64,000 bases of DNA from Larix kaempferi. Lineage: Eukaryota; Streptophyta; Pinopsida; Pinales; Pinaceae. Under the pieces are notes generated by a model. That model saw only the letters and a program-made list of their open reading frames with translations, was not told the DNA's origin and did no database searches. The translations under genes and the position numbers were made by a program. Of this stretch, positions 51,749 through 63,110 are shown piece after piece (position 1 is the first letter of the stretch; every line of letters starts with the position of its first letter). Where the stretch lies: assembly GCA_027924585.1 (NCBI GenBank), contig BSBM01000461.1, positions 8,264,001-8,328,000 on the forward strand, read 5' to 3'.

Positions 51749-53312
51749 TCTCATTTTTTTATAGGTGTGAAATTCACCAAAAAAAAACCTCGAATTGAAA
51801 AGTGGTGCTATTGGTAGCACCACTTTTTTTTCGGGGATAAAATTACAACTTTTTGGTAACCCCGAGCGATGCAGCACAATGCCACTGTAATAAAAACTGT
51901 AAAATCGACCCTTGAATCGAAAATGGTAGACCACATTTTTCTTTCCGAGGCTAAAATTACAACTTTTTGATGTTGTCGCCTAAAGAGCCAATAGCTTTGC
52001 AACACAAATGCTAAAATAAATTGACAAATTGAAAAGAGGTGCTACCCGTTGCACCCCTTTCCTTTGTCAGGTTACATTCCTAGCCATTAATAGACCGGGC
52101 TTGATTTTTTTTTTTTAATTCTTTATAATAAAAGAGAATTTTTTTTAACACATTTAATAAAAAAAAAACATAAAAAAATCACTTAAAAAAATTAAAAAAA
52201 ACACATTTTAAGCAAATTAAAAAAACAAAAAAAACCAAGAAACACACATTCTAAACACATTAAAAAAAAAAAGAAAAAAACCGAAAAAAAACAAAAAAGT
52301 GGTGGTGGAGTGGTGGCGGGAGGGTGGTGAGGGGGCATTGGATGGTGGCACTATTTTGAGAATCACGTCCCCCCTCCCTCTCACACACACACTCCACACC
52401 CCTGTCACCACCTAAATCCCCTTCCTCCCCCACCTAACTCCCCACCCACGTGGCCACTCCCTCTTCACTCCCCCACCCTCCCACGTGGCCACTCCCTCCT
52501 CACCCCCTACCCATGTGAACCCACCCCCTAACTACCCTACCTCCCCACCCACGTGCTCTCTTTCTTAAACAAACCCACCCCCCTTAAAACCATATTTTAT
52601 TTAATTGATTTAAAAAAAATTAAAAAATTTTAAAACCCCCCTAAACCTATATTATTTTAAATTAACTTTTTATAATTTTTAAAAACTTTTTAAAAATTAT
52701 TTCTAATTAATCATTTAAATTTATTAATTATTATAATATTTTAGTTTTTTAATTTATTTTTAAGTTTTTCTTCTAGTTAGGTTTTTTTTTTAAAACAATA
52801 ATCGTGTTCCAAATCATTTTATGCCATTGATTTTATTTTTATTTTTTTCTTCTAGAACATGTATTTTTTAAAGTCATTTTTGGTTTTCTAAGCTGTTAAA
52901 TTTTTGTTTTTGTTTTTTTGTCTTGAAGATGTCATGTATTAGTGATTTAGAAAAAAACTTAAATATTTTTAGGTGGTTTAGAAATGCTTGCAAATGTAAC
53001 CCGACAAAGGAAATGGTTGGCATTGGTAGCACCTCTTTTCTAGTAGTAGGTTGATTTTGGCATTTGTTGCAGGCATCAGTTGTTAAGGAGACATCGTCAA
53101 ACAAGTTGTAATTTTAGCCCCAGAAAGAAAAATGCATGCTTCACTTTTTGATTTAGAGGTCAGTTTTATAGTTTTTATTGCATTGCACCGCCCGGTGCCA
53201 CCTGAGGTTACCAACAAAGTTGTAATTTTAGCCCTGAAAAAAAAGTGGTGCTACTAGTAGGATCACTTTTTTGATTCGGGGTTATTTTTTGGTGTTATAT
53301 ATATATGAACAA
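51745..53312. mobile_element. Foldback element, copy 2 (about 1.57 kb)
   Basis: The left arm (51745-52080) and right arm (about 52981-53312) are inverted repeats clearly related to those of the element at 47910-49616. They have the same order of TTGTTC, CACCAAAAAA, GGTAGCACCACTTTTTTT, TAAAATTACAACTTTTTG, GGTAACC and GTGCTACC..GCACC blocks. The core again has an A-rich part, GGTGGTGG, a short GAGAATCAC-type motif and a C-rich tract. The arms have diverged, so this is not a recent insertion. No transposase is encoded. Confidence 0.75.
52365..52590. other. C-rich core of foldback copy 2, with repeated CCCACGTGGCCACTCCC
   Basis: Same position and composition as the C-rich block in copy 1. Here it contains a short tandem motif around CCACGTGGCCACTCCCTC, twice between about 52445 and 52500. 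Confidence 0.65.
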
Positions 53313-55739
53313 TAATATCAAACTCATGATACATTCCAAATACACATCTCGAGTCCAATAACTGCGATAAGATATCTCCACCTCCGAAACTAGAGGCATC
53401 ACTACCTATGCCAACATAGCCAAAGCCAACAGTACCTATGTTAGGAGAAAAAGTAGATTGGAGAGAAACATAGATATCTCTATAAAGATGAATCTCACCC
53501 ACTACAACCATCCTATCTAGAGCTGAGGCGAGTGGAGTAGGAGATGGTGGAGTGGCTAGTAGGATGAATAAATGGATCAGAGATGGTGGTGGATCAACTC
53601 GGTGTAGAGGAGTAAAGAGTGGTCAGTTGTGATCATGATGAGGAGGAGGAAGAGGAGGTGGAGAATGAGATGACAACAATCTCACATCATGGTGAGGAGG
53701 AGGAGGACGTGGTGGATGAGGATGAGGATCACCATCCTCATTAGATGGTGTAGAACGATCCTCTGACCTCCAAGCTGTAAGTTTTAAACTTGTGCAGAGA
53801 AGCAAAACATATAAATTCTTGTCAGTAAAACATAGATTAAACCACGACATTCACACATAGTGCACAGATATTTACCCTAGAAACCCTTAACCGGGAAAAC
53901 CAACAAACCTTGGAGCCATCCCTCCTATTTTTCTCATCAATCATTATGAATTACTCACAATAGAATATAGGTATTCCGCAACATCCAATACCCTAATCCA
54001 TTAACCCGGACTAGTAAATAGACCCCAATCCCTTACCGGGATTAAATTACATAATTTTAGAAAATTCCCCAAAAATAACCGAAAACAATCCAAAGGGATC
54101 AGAGGGATCATCAGGCGCACCGCTGACAGGTGCACTCTCCCCTCCACATACATGCAAATAATATAACACATACCCAACACAAGCATCTAAATCCTAGATG
54201 CACCAAGTACATACTGCATAAAAAATATCATATCATGTGGAATCATACTCCATACCTTTACGAGCTCAAGGTCTCGCATGACATCAAAGGCTCATACAGG
54301 TTGCACTCCTTGTTGATTGAACAATATTTCCAACCTATTCACCGCGTCCTGTCGATACCTCTCATATATCCTATGTCATAGGCCAGGTCTAGGTAACCCA
54401 AGAACCTCATCCTCTTGGATATACTCATTAGGATGTACGACGGGAGACACCTTCCCATCAAATGTGTCAATATATTCATAATATATAGTACACAACAAAT
54501 ATAATTAGACAATTTCCTTAAACTATTTAATAAAACAATTGAAATAAAATGTTATAATATTTTTCATTTTCATTAAATAAGACAATAAAATGAAACTAGA
54601 TTAATTTAAGAATAATGCTTATATTACCTCTCTCATTTGGTGGCTTAACCTCGGTGAAAAAGATATTGGGACATGCTCTCCAGTCCAATCCTGTGTACAG
54701 ATATGGAAGAAGGTCCAATGCATGGTCCTTCTCATTGGCTAGTATCTCGTACACCTGTACTATGATCTTAACTGTGCAATAAGACTGACCCCTCTTGGGA
54801 ATCATATGTCTCCACATGCGCATCTGTACCTTGGTCATTGGACTAGGAGGGTGGTGGTCAAATGATATCATCGTGGCTGGAATCATCTCAAAAAATAAAT
54901 AAAAAATATTAGAAGCAAAAGGGAAGTTGGCCCTCTCATCAAACACTGCATGACATCGATCCAAAGCAAAAAAAAAGTGTTGTAAAATAATGGCGGACCA
55001 CCTAATACATCTAGGTGTCCACACTAAAGAATATACATAATATAAAAGAGGGAAACTAATGAGTTTCCCATCATTGGTGAGGTGCGCGATGCTCGTAACC
55101 AATAGTGAGTGGCACCTAACCTCCGCTCCACCAAAATCACCAATTTGGAGCTATCCATTACCCACCTAAAAATCAACAGGATTGAGTATGTGGGGACAGA
55201 TATATTGCTGAGAGTAAGTGAGCCGACTCTCTGCTACAACACCTACTGGGACATCAGGGAACTATGGAAAATCCTCCCCTCTCCTAGATAGCCTAGTGAT
55301 GAAATAAATCTCCTCCTCAGTGGGATGGAACCACTAACCAAGACCAATGTGAAATTCTTGTCTCCTGTGATCCCAATGATGAATCAACTGCGCTAAGAAA
55401 GAAGAGTTACCCTTGAGGCATGTATCCTCCTGATAGAAATTTAGGAGGCGTAAAACCATCAAAAGGTCTCGTGTATGATCGGTGATGGTGCGAGGGTACA
55501 CATATTTATCTATCTCTCACCTCCCACTCATGCACGAAGATGTATGGGTCAACTTGTGCCTACTGCTCCTAGGACGTCTCTCGCAGCTGACGTATTTGAT
55601 ACACATATAAAATCGACCAATATCATAAGTAGACATAAAAACATTAAATATTTGATTACATGTGTATGCTATTTATTAACATCACATAATACATTTTTTC
55701 TCAAAATAAATAAATTTGACAAGCGGTGCGCCTAAATGA
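53313..55739. other. Intergenic DNA with one unrecognised minus-strand frame
   Basis: A GGTGGAGGAGGA-rich stretch lies at about 53640-53730. The minus-strand frame at 54596-55102 (168 codons from a TTG; stop codons just upstream) reads like decayed coding sequence with hydrophobic segments and the word HPPSPMTKVQMRMW. I cannot assign it to a family. It may be a remnant of a transposon gene. Confidence 0.4.
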
Positions 55740-57110
55740 CAATCATGCATCATTGGCAGTGCTTTTGGAACAAAAGAGCACTGCAAACAATGCGCTTGAA
55801 TACCCAAGCGCACTAGTGAGCATGGAAATGTTTTTATCTATGTTTTGTTTGCTAGTGCATCCATCATAAGGAAGCACTAGTGCATTGTTGAGCCGTGATT
55901 GCACCATACACGATGCACACATCTTAATGAGCACACCGTAAGAGGTGCAACTCTTTGCAAGTTTAATATTTATTTTGAGAATAACAGTTGTCTTGGACCA
56001 CACGCACACCGATTAACAGAGTGCACCGTTAAGTGTTTTTATATTTTTTTAAATCAAGGATGATGGTGTTCCCATTAAACATCAGTGCACTGAAAACAAT
56101 GCAAAAATGTTCATAAACTGCATCGTTGAAGTCCTTTGTGAGTTTTTAAAATCTTTTTATGCTTTAACGGTGCACTAGTTACAAGTTAGGGCACTGAGAA
56201 ATCAGTGCGATGATTTTAACATAGCACACTGTTAAATGTTTTTATTTTTTTGGAATTTTTAAAATTTTCCACCCCTTAACTGGTGCATTGTGGACATGTC
56301 ATCACACCATAAACGATGTGTATAGGTATAGCACACTGTAGCTTCCCTTGGTTCGTTTAAATTTTTTAGATGATAACGATGCGCTATTTACACATTAGCG
56401 CACCGTGACATTGATGAAGAATGCTTAATGGACCGCACTGCTTAACGTAATGGATTTTTTTAAATTACATTTGGTTCTGCTATGCACTTGACACATGTTA
56501 CCACACAGTCTGTACAGTTCATTTTGTATTATGTGCGCACTGTATAATTCCTTTGTGAGTTTTTAAAATTTTGTATCATTTTATGGCACTCCAGATACAC
56601 GTAAATGTACCGAACAATCGGTGCGGTGTGGTTATCAAACTGCACTGTTAAACGTTTTGTCTTTTTAATTTTGCACCTACAAAATCGGTAAGTTGTGGAG
56701 ACATAATTGCATCGTAAACGGTGTGTAATTGTTCTTAGAACGCACCGTAGCCACCCTTTATGAGATTAAAAATTAGTATGTAATAGCGGTGCATCGACTA
56801 CATGTCGACACACCATAACATTGCTGTGGACAAGTTAATTAACAACAACACTGCTTAACGTTATGAATATTTTTTTAAAAATTACATTTAGTTATGCGCT
56901 ACACTTAGCACACATCAACATATTGTGTTGACGTTGTGCATGGGTTTAGTATATGCACCGATTTGTGTTGATATTTTTTTAAAACCTAGTTTTACGATGA
57001 GTTATGAAATTATAGCACACCATGTTCGCAATGCGTGTTTGTCCTAAACACATTGTGCACGGTGCGATCCAAACATCTCGAACGCACCGCACAAGGTTTT
57101 TTATTTTTAA
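55740..57110. repeat. Decayed tandem repeat, subunit about 205 bp (pairs about 405-410 bp)
   Basis: A motif of the form CACTGTTAAACGT followed by a T-run recurs near 56020, 56225, 56445, 56640, 56848 and, more weakly, 57090. A second motif, CCTTTGTGAGTTTTTAAAAT, recurs at 56133 and 56545. A third, CACACCATAAACGATGTGTA-like, recurs at about 56300 and 56705. Short inverted GTGCAC/GCGCAC words are frequent. Copies are diverged, so boundaries are approximate. Confidence 0.6.
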
Positions 57111-57394
57111 ATTTAGGAGAAAAAAGGTTAATTTTCAATTTTAATTTGCTAGAAAAATATATTATGAAGTAATAAAGAATTTACTTGGACATTTGCATGC
57201 CGGGGAGGCATGGTTGTGATGTATGTCAAATTTGAAAATTTTCCCACTGTTTGGAAAAATTTAAAATCTAGTCAACAACCAACTGATGCAAGGAATGTTG
57301 TAACATGGAACATGAATGTCAGGGAATCCGAGTAGGGGATGTATGACACCGGTTTTGTAGGGATCATAAGAACTGCATATGTGGCAATTTTTTT

Positions 57395-58070
57395 TTTTGA
57401 ATATGGTAATTTTTTTATTAAACCCTATTTTGGTGCGCCTGACACTTTAATGCACCATTGTGGTTAATTATATGTAACACATCGTGAATACAAAATTTAA
57501 AAAAATATAGTCTGTGGTTTTAAATTTAGAATTTTGAACCCTAACACAATGCAACTTATGCTACTGCCTCGGTGTAGTTCATTAGGCTAATCACACCAGT
57601 GATGGAAATAAAAAATAAAAAAATATAGTAATATGGTGCTCTCGACTATCCGTTTACACTACTTTGGTGCTTTCAACTACGTTGCACCCTAGTGCACTTT
57701 GTTCATTTAAACATGCCAGTTGTAAAATTTGTTTTTTTATTAAACCCTATTTAGCTAAACCAAAAACTATAACACACCGACGTGGTTGACTATATAGAAA
57801 GCATCACTGATAAAAAAATAAAATAAAAAATAATATAGTCCATTGTTTTAAATTCAGAATTTTTTAACCCTAATACGGTGTGGATTAGGATATACCGCCT
57901 CGAGGCAGTGGATAAGAAGATCTGCATTGTTGTTGGAAATTAAAAATAATAAAATATAGTAATTTGGTGCTCTTGCATATCTATTTACCCTACATCAATG
58001 ATTTCAACTATGTGGTGCCACGATGCACTTTGTTAAAATATAAACACATCGATTGCAATTTTTTTTCCTG
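57395..58070. repeat. Decayed tandem duplication of about 325 bp
   Basis: ATTAAACCCTATTT occurs at about 57417 and 57739. ATATAGTAATNTGGTGCTCT occurs at about 57625 and 57954. AAATTCAGAATTTT- and CCCTAA-type blocks keep the same order in both. Confidence 0.6.
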
Positions 58071-60540
58071 CTTGATGGCGTTTTTGGCCACAATGCCACA
58101 TGATTTATTTGCATCATTGATGCATTGTTTTCATGTATGCACCGGTTCATAAGTTTATTATGTATAAATGCATCTGAAAAAAAAAAAACATCTCCTAAAA
58201 CTTTCGCCCGCTCGCCTCTGCTAATTACCTACACTATAAACATATATTTGGGCTCTTTTTAGAGTAGCATCCACTATAAACTATGCAAAAAGGCCTTTTC
58301 CTTGTAGTTTTGGGTTGGTTATCTTCAATGAGAACCACACTAACCTTAGTGACATGGTAGAAGCAACTTTCAATTTTATGCATTTTGTTGATAATATGTT
58401 CCTTGTCCTTGAGGACTTCCCAAGCATCCATAGTCTTGTCCTTCCAAGTCTTAAGAGGGTTTTTTGCATTGTTTAGTAGCTTTGGGGAACATCTATGATT
58501 GAATAACATAGTTTATTATTATCCTAAGTATCTAAGTCCTTATGGGATAAGAGTGCGACCTAGGTCTAGGTTTCCATGTAACTTAAAGGTTGAGACCCTA
58601 ACCCTAACAATGTTACCTACCTATGAGAATTGTTTAAAACACCTAAATCATATGATCCTCGGGGAGTTTGGAGAGATAGGGACCTATTGTTGGATTTATA
58701 TTGTAATTGAGTATGCTTAGCTCTTGATTTTGACCCTTGAAACACTATTTGAGAGAAGGGTTGGGTAATTGTAGTTTTCTTGGTTATTGGGCTTGGTTGT
58801 GTGTTGCATTGTCGAGGACTGAGTGAGACAAATGAGGGGGAAATAGTTACTATAGTAGGTGTAGACTCTAGATGCTTAGTCTCATTGGTTGGAGGTACCA
58901 ACCTATTCAAGTCTTAAACAAAGTTCTAGTTGATAGGAGTCCTGTCAACTTATTCTTTGACAAGCTGATCATATATTGGTTGATCATAAACTCTTGGCCA
59001 AGAAGATAATTCCAAGAAGACAAGCTTAGAGAAGAAGCAAGGTTTCAACACTATTATAGGAGTGTTGTGTGGATCATGTGTTGAAAACCAACTCATCGGT
59101 ACAAATGAGTACCATCTTCACCTCTTACTTGCTTAAAAAGAAACATAAATCCATTTTTAAATTTTGAATGAATTTATATGTTTATTATGTTTAGTGTTAT
59201 ATCATTTAGTTTGATGATTATTAATTATTACTTGAGCTCCTCCCGTAGCAATGCTCGACATGCTTGCTGATTAAGATATTACACCAATGCCTAATAAGTT
59301 TGGATAGTTCAACTCTTATTTTATATTTTTCTTTTAGAAAGAAAAAAATACTATATTTCAAATTAAAATATAAGATAACAATTCACAAGTACAATACAGT
59401 CCTCCATTGAATCTAACTCCAAAAATACTGACTAGAGAGAGGCCTCCAAAACACTCTAATACTAGGCCAAAACTGCCACAACATTACAAAAACCATTAAC
59501 CAAGGAGAAAATACATCCTCCCAAAGACTTCCATTAAGAACATAACATCACCAAAAACAAAAAAAAAACAATTACATAAACCAACTAAAAATAACAACAT
59601 CTTTCTTTAGAAGAAAACATGAATAACACTCATGTCACTCACATTCACATGAGTCCCAATAAGATCAGTGTAAAAAGTTTTGCCTTCTTCTAAGGACAGG
59701 GCCTCTTTTGATAGTAAATGAGCTCTCTGCTTATATTCCGTGATCCTTGAAAATAGGTTACACATTCAAACATCACTTGTTTAAAGTTCAATTTCACGAA
59801 CATGGTTTGTGATGGGATTACTCCTTTTCAACTTGGTTTGTGATAAGGTTACTATTTTTATTTTTTTATATAGATTGAAATGGGTATTTTTTATTATTAA
59901 TATTTAATTTATTTTTAAGATCATTGAACATTTAAATCAAAACATTTATTAGTTAGAATTTAGTAAATATTTATTAAATCTAAATAATATGTTATTTAAA
60001 TTATAATTATGATAATTTATATTTATTTAAAAACCATAAATTATATTAAAATAATAATTTTAAAATATTCAAATTACAGATAGGGAAAAAATCTAATTTC
60101 AACTATTAAATTTGAATAAAATCCTACCTAAAAACTTATATACAAATGAAACATTTTAACTAAAATTAATACAGACCTAATGCCATCTCAAACTTTAGTT
60201 ACACAATTAAAGTCTCACATTCTATTTCTCACTTTTCTTAAAAATGAATAAGAAATGGCTAATAAGAGACTACCTCCTTTCATCTGTTAATACACTTTTT
60301 AAATCTTAAAAAGACATTTATATAATATACAACAAATGTTCATATATAATGGTTTTTTCTGTTGGAAAAATGCATAAATAGTGGATTATAATAATTTAGA
60401 CCCTCCATTTTTTTTAAAGTCTAAAAAGGACCTCTGTATAATATATTAAATGTTATATATCACTTGTGCAAAATATTCCCGTTGTACCACTCAACATAAA
60501 TAATTAAGAAAGAAATTCAGAGACTTCTCTTTACATATTT
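58071..60540. other. AT-rich intergenic DNA, no recognised gene
   Basis: Short frames (for example 58234-58509 minus) show no recognisable domain. No tRNA, LTR end or tandem repeat of note was seen. Confidence 0.45.
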
Positions 60541-60868
60541 TTTCGGCTGGCTTTATGGGGGAGTTAATATTCTCCCGTCAAAGCAAAAGCTAAAGCAAAG
60601 CGCCGATTCTTCCCCCACCGAAAGCAAAAGAGCTCTGATGATGCGATCTGGAATTTCACAGTGGGCCATGACACTTTACTCTTTTCTTAAATTCCTTGCT
60701 TCAACCAATCTCCCAGCATTGCAACGCACCAAATTAAAATAACGGAGCCCCATTTTTTTCTCTGGTAAGAGCCACAATAGCAATACCCAGAGCTTGAATT
60801 CAGCCTGTTCGGATATAGACAAGAGCCTTACTGGTTAGTTCGCCAAATACATTTGTTTTTGTTTGATC
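60541..60868 (+). promoter_or_regulatory. Likely promoter and 5' UTR of the BAP31-like gene
   Basis: The sequence becomes less AT-rich than its surroundings, with a CCAAT word near 60704 and a CT/GA-rich part at about 60590-60640. No strong TATA box is visible, so the transcription start cannot be placed. Confidence 0.35.
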
Positions 60869-61264
60869 ATGGCCTTAGAATGGGGAGTTCTGGCAGCGAC
60901 AGTAGCAGTAGAGACTCTCCTGCTTCTATTGATTACATTCCCTGGAACCAAACGCTTGAGAAAGAGCCTTATCTCTATCTCCAGGTCTGCTCTGCAGCCC
61001 ATGTTCTCTGTCGTTCCCTTCGCCTTCTTTCTTCTGATGGACATCTACTGGAAATATGAACACTTGGCCGACTGCGAAGGACCAATTTGCACTGTGGACG
61101 ATGTGGACAGGCACCATAAATTTGTTTACAAGAGCCAGAGAAACGTGATGCTGGCAGTCGGCGCTGTGGTTTTGTATTGGCTTCTTTTCAGAGTTACGCT
61201 TCTGCTGATCTCCATTGAGAAGCTTGGTCTGCAGCTGAAGAAGCTTCAGGAACAAGCGAAATGA
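60869..61264 (+). CDS. BAP31/BAP29-like endoplasmic reticulum membrane protein, short plant form
   Basis: A 131-residue protein starting at an ATG followed by GCC. The frame is open two codons further upstream but only to a TTG. There are three hydrophobic segments, at about residues 5-24, 42-60 and 93-115. Between the first two is the basic loop PGTKRLRKSL, then the family block LLMDIYWKYEH, an acidic Cys-containing loop (about 66-80), and KSQRNVMLAVGAVVLYWLLFR. A short amphipathic tail follows (EKLGLQLKKLQEQ). This layout matches the N-terminal transmembrane part of B-cell receptor-associated protein 31-like proteins, which act in ER membrane protein traffic and quality control. Plants have short members of about 130 residues, so this need not be truncated. 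It is uninterrupted, so there is no intron in the coding part. No KKXX retrieval signal is visible at the C terminus. It is the only convincing host protein gene here. The family is certain enough; the exact function is not. Confidence 0.85.
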   Translation: MALEWGVLAATVAVETLLLLLITFPGTKRLRKSLISISRSALQPMFSVVPFAFFLLMDIYWKYEHLADCEGPICTVDDVDRHHKFVYKSQRNVMLAVGAVVLYWLLFRVTLLLISIEKLGLQLKKLQEQAK

Positions 61265-62509
61265 TATGCAGAGTGATTGTTCATAGCTAGTTTATAGTTA
61301 ATGCTACTTTTATTGAAGCTTCAAGAGATCACCCAAGTATTTGAACTGTTTTTGAAAAATGACTTCAGCTCTAGGTTTAGGTATTCGTCTTATTCACATA
61401 TATTTAAGGTATTTTCTTTCAAACTGGTCAAATGAATTTACAAATCTGTTGATTATTACAAAAATCTTCCATTGTTTGGAGTTATTTTGTCATTCGTATC
61501 TAATTTCCATCTTTAGATCACATGACTCACTTTAGTGTCTTATTGAGAAAAGTATTTCTCCAACCAAGACAAGTAAATTTGAAAGTGAATCTTTTGATTT
61601 CAAGTAAATTTAAAAGTGACTCTTTTGATTTTTGTCTAGAACATTTTTTTTAATATAAATATAATGCTATTTATTATGAATATTTACTCCATAATTTAGA
61701 TAGGTATCTTGAATATAAAGTACTTCCTAAAACATTAAATATTAATGAAATCCACTGAAAAGTTCTGAAAGTCTTTTATTTGGTATGTTAAAAGTGTTTG
61801 CAAATAATTAAAGGCGAAATGCACTATCTTTTATGACAAAATGCCCTCAATCCTACATCAAATTAAAGGCCTCTTAAGATACTCAACCCAAGTTATGATG
61901 GATTAACCTTAGTGATAAAGAAGACATTTGAAATGAAGTAGTCTATTTATTTTTATTCTATTTTTTGGATTTTTTTATTGTTTTTGGTTGGAATGAGTTT
62001 TTTTGTTCTTGGTAAAATCCAAATTTAGAAGGGTTTAAATTGTTTTTTGGATTGCATTCAAGACCCTCAAGTACACTTATAGCACTTAGATTATGCAATT
62101 TCCACAGCTAATATATGTGACTAATATTTTTTTTAAAGATTTTCAACCGGGGTTAGAACAAAACAAACTATAAAATATACTCGGGAAATGTCCAAAAGGT
62201 AGAATATTTAGACTATTCCTATTTACAATAAATAATACCTCTCATACACATCTTTTATTGTGCAAAGAGGTGCTTTTTACAACCCAAGTGGGTGAGATGT
62301 CACATCTATAATGTATGTCCACTTAAAAATAATTAATATAAAAATATTATGTTAAATCGCAAATATATATATCTATATATCTTTCTTTATACATTGGATA
62401 GGTGTCTCCTCGGCTTTGAATTCCAAGAGATCCGTTGGAGTCTCCAAGACTCCTCATATTCCACTTATTGTAACTTTCTACGTATTTAAATTATTTACAA
62501 TATAGTTGG
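61265..62509. other. 3' flank of the BAP31-like gene and AT-rich intergenic DNA
   Basis: No canonical AATAAA signal was found close to the stop. A 31-bp tandem duplication (AAGTAAATTTRAAAGTGA) occupies 61571-61632. Nothing else is recognisable. Confidence 0.45.
61571..61632. repeat. 31-bp tandem duplication
   Basis: Two units, at 61571 and 61602, differ by two bases. Confidence 0.75.
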
Positions 62510-62754
62510 TGTCATGTCCCCTCAACAATGAGTAGTGGAACAAGTTCCTAACCCAATCAATCCCTTGGGTTGATGAGACAACTTCATGACCATGGGGTTA
62601 ATTTTGGTAATTAATTAGACTATGCAATAAATGTTATCCTAAGTTTAATTATGCACATGGATGATTTAATTTTATGCATTTAATATTTTTATGTGGAATA
62701 AATGAGGATAATGCTCCACTAGGGCACATTAGAGGATAAGGTTGACATAGAGTT

Positions 62755-63035
62755 AGCTTGAGGGAGAAGCAAAGAGAAAGATTCCAAAGCTAGGAAATCA
62801 TAGAAAAAGAAAGAAAGGTGGAGAAAATAAAAAAAACAGCAAAAGCTCAGTAAAAGCAGCATAAAGCAAAAAGCAGGTAAAATCATAAAAGCATGAAAGT
62901 TCAGAAAAGCAGGGAAGTCCAAAAAAACCAGAAAAAAGAAGAAAAAAGCAAAGACAGAAAGTGGAAAAGCAAGGAAAAGCAAAAAAAAGCACAAAAAGAA
63001 GGAAAGCAAAGACAAAGGAAAAAAGAAGGAAAGCT
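62755..63035 (+). other. Strongly purine-rich AAGCA/GAAAGC segment
   Basis: About 280 bp with almost no pyrimidines apart from the C of repeated AAAGCA, GGAAAGC and AAAAGCA words. It has no strict period. It lies about 70 bp upstream of the TATA box in the putative LTR, thus in its U3. The Phe-rich frame on the opposite strand is a composition effect. Confidence 0.65.
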
Positions 63036-63101
63036 AGCTTTCCTCATCCACTCAAGGAGGGCACAATATCCTTGGGTTACTTTCTCCTCAAGTCACCCAA
63101 T

Positions 63102-63110
63102 CTATATAAA
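63102..63110 (+). promoter_or_regulatory. TATA box of the putative plus-strand LTR
   Basis: CTATATAAA in a favourable context (CCAATCTATATAAATG), about 590 bp into the LTR. Confidence 0.5.

Noticed and set aside
54596-55102. 168-codon minus-strand frame as a gene
   Set aside because: The start is a TTG with stops just upstream and I cannot match it to a family; kept only as a remark in the region entry.
58234-58509. 91-codon minus-strand frame, possible Copia gag remnant
   Set aside because: The resemblance is too weak to support.
62719-63015. Phe-rich minus-strand frames resembling membrane proteins
   Set aside because: They are the complement of the purine-rich AAGCA tract.
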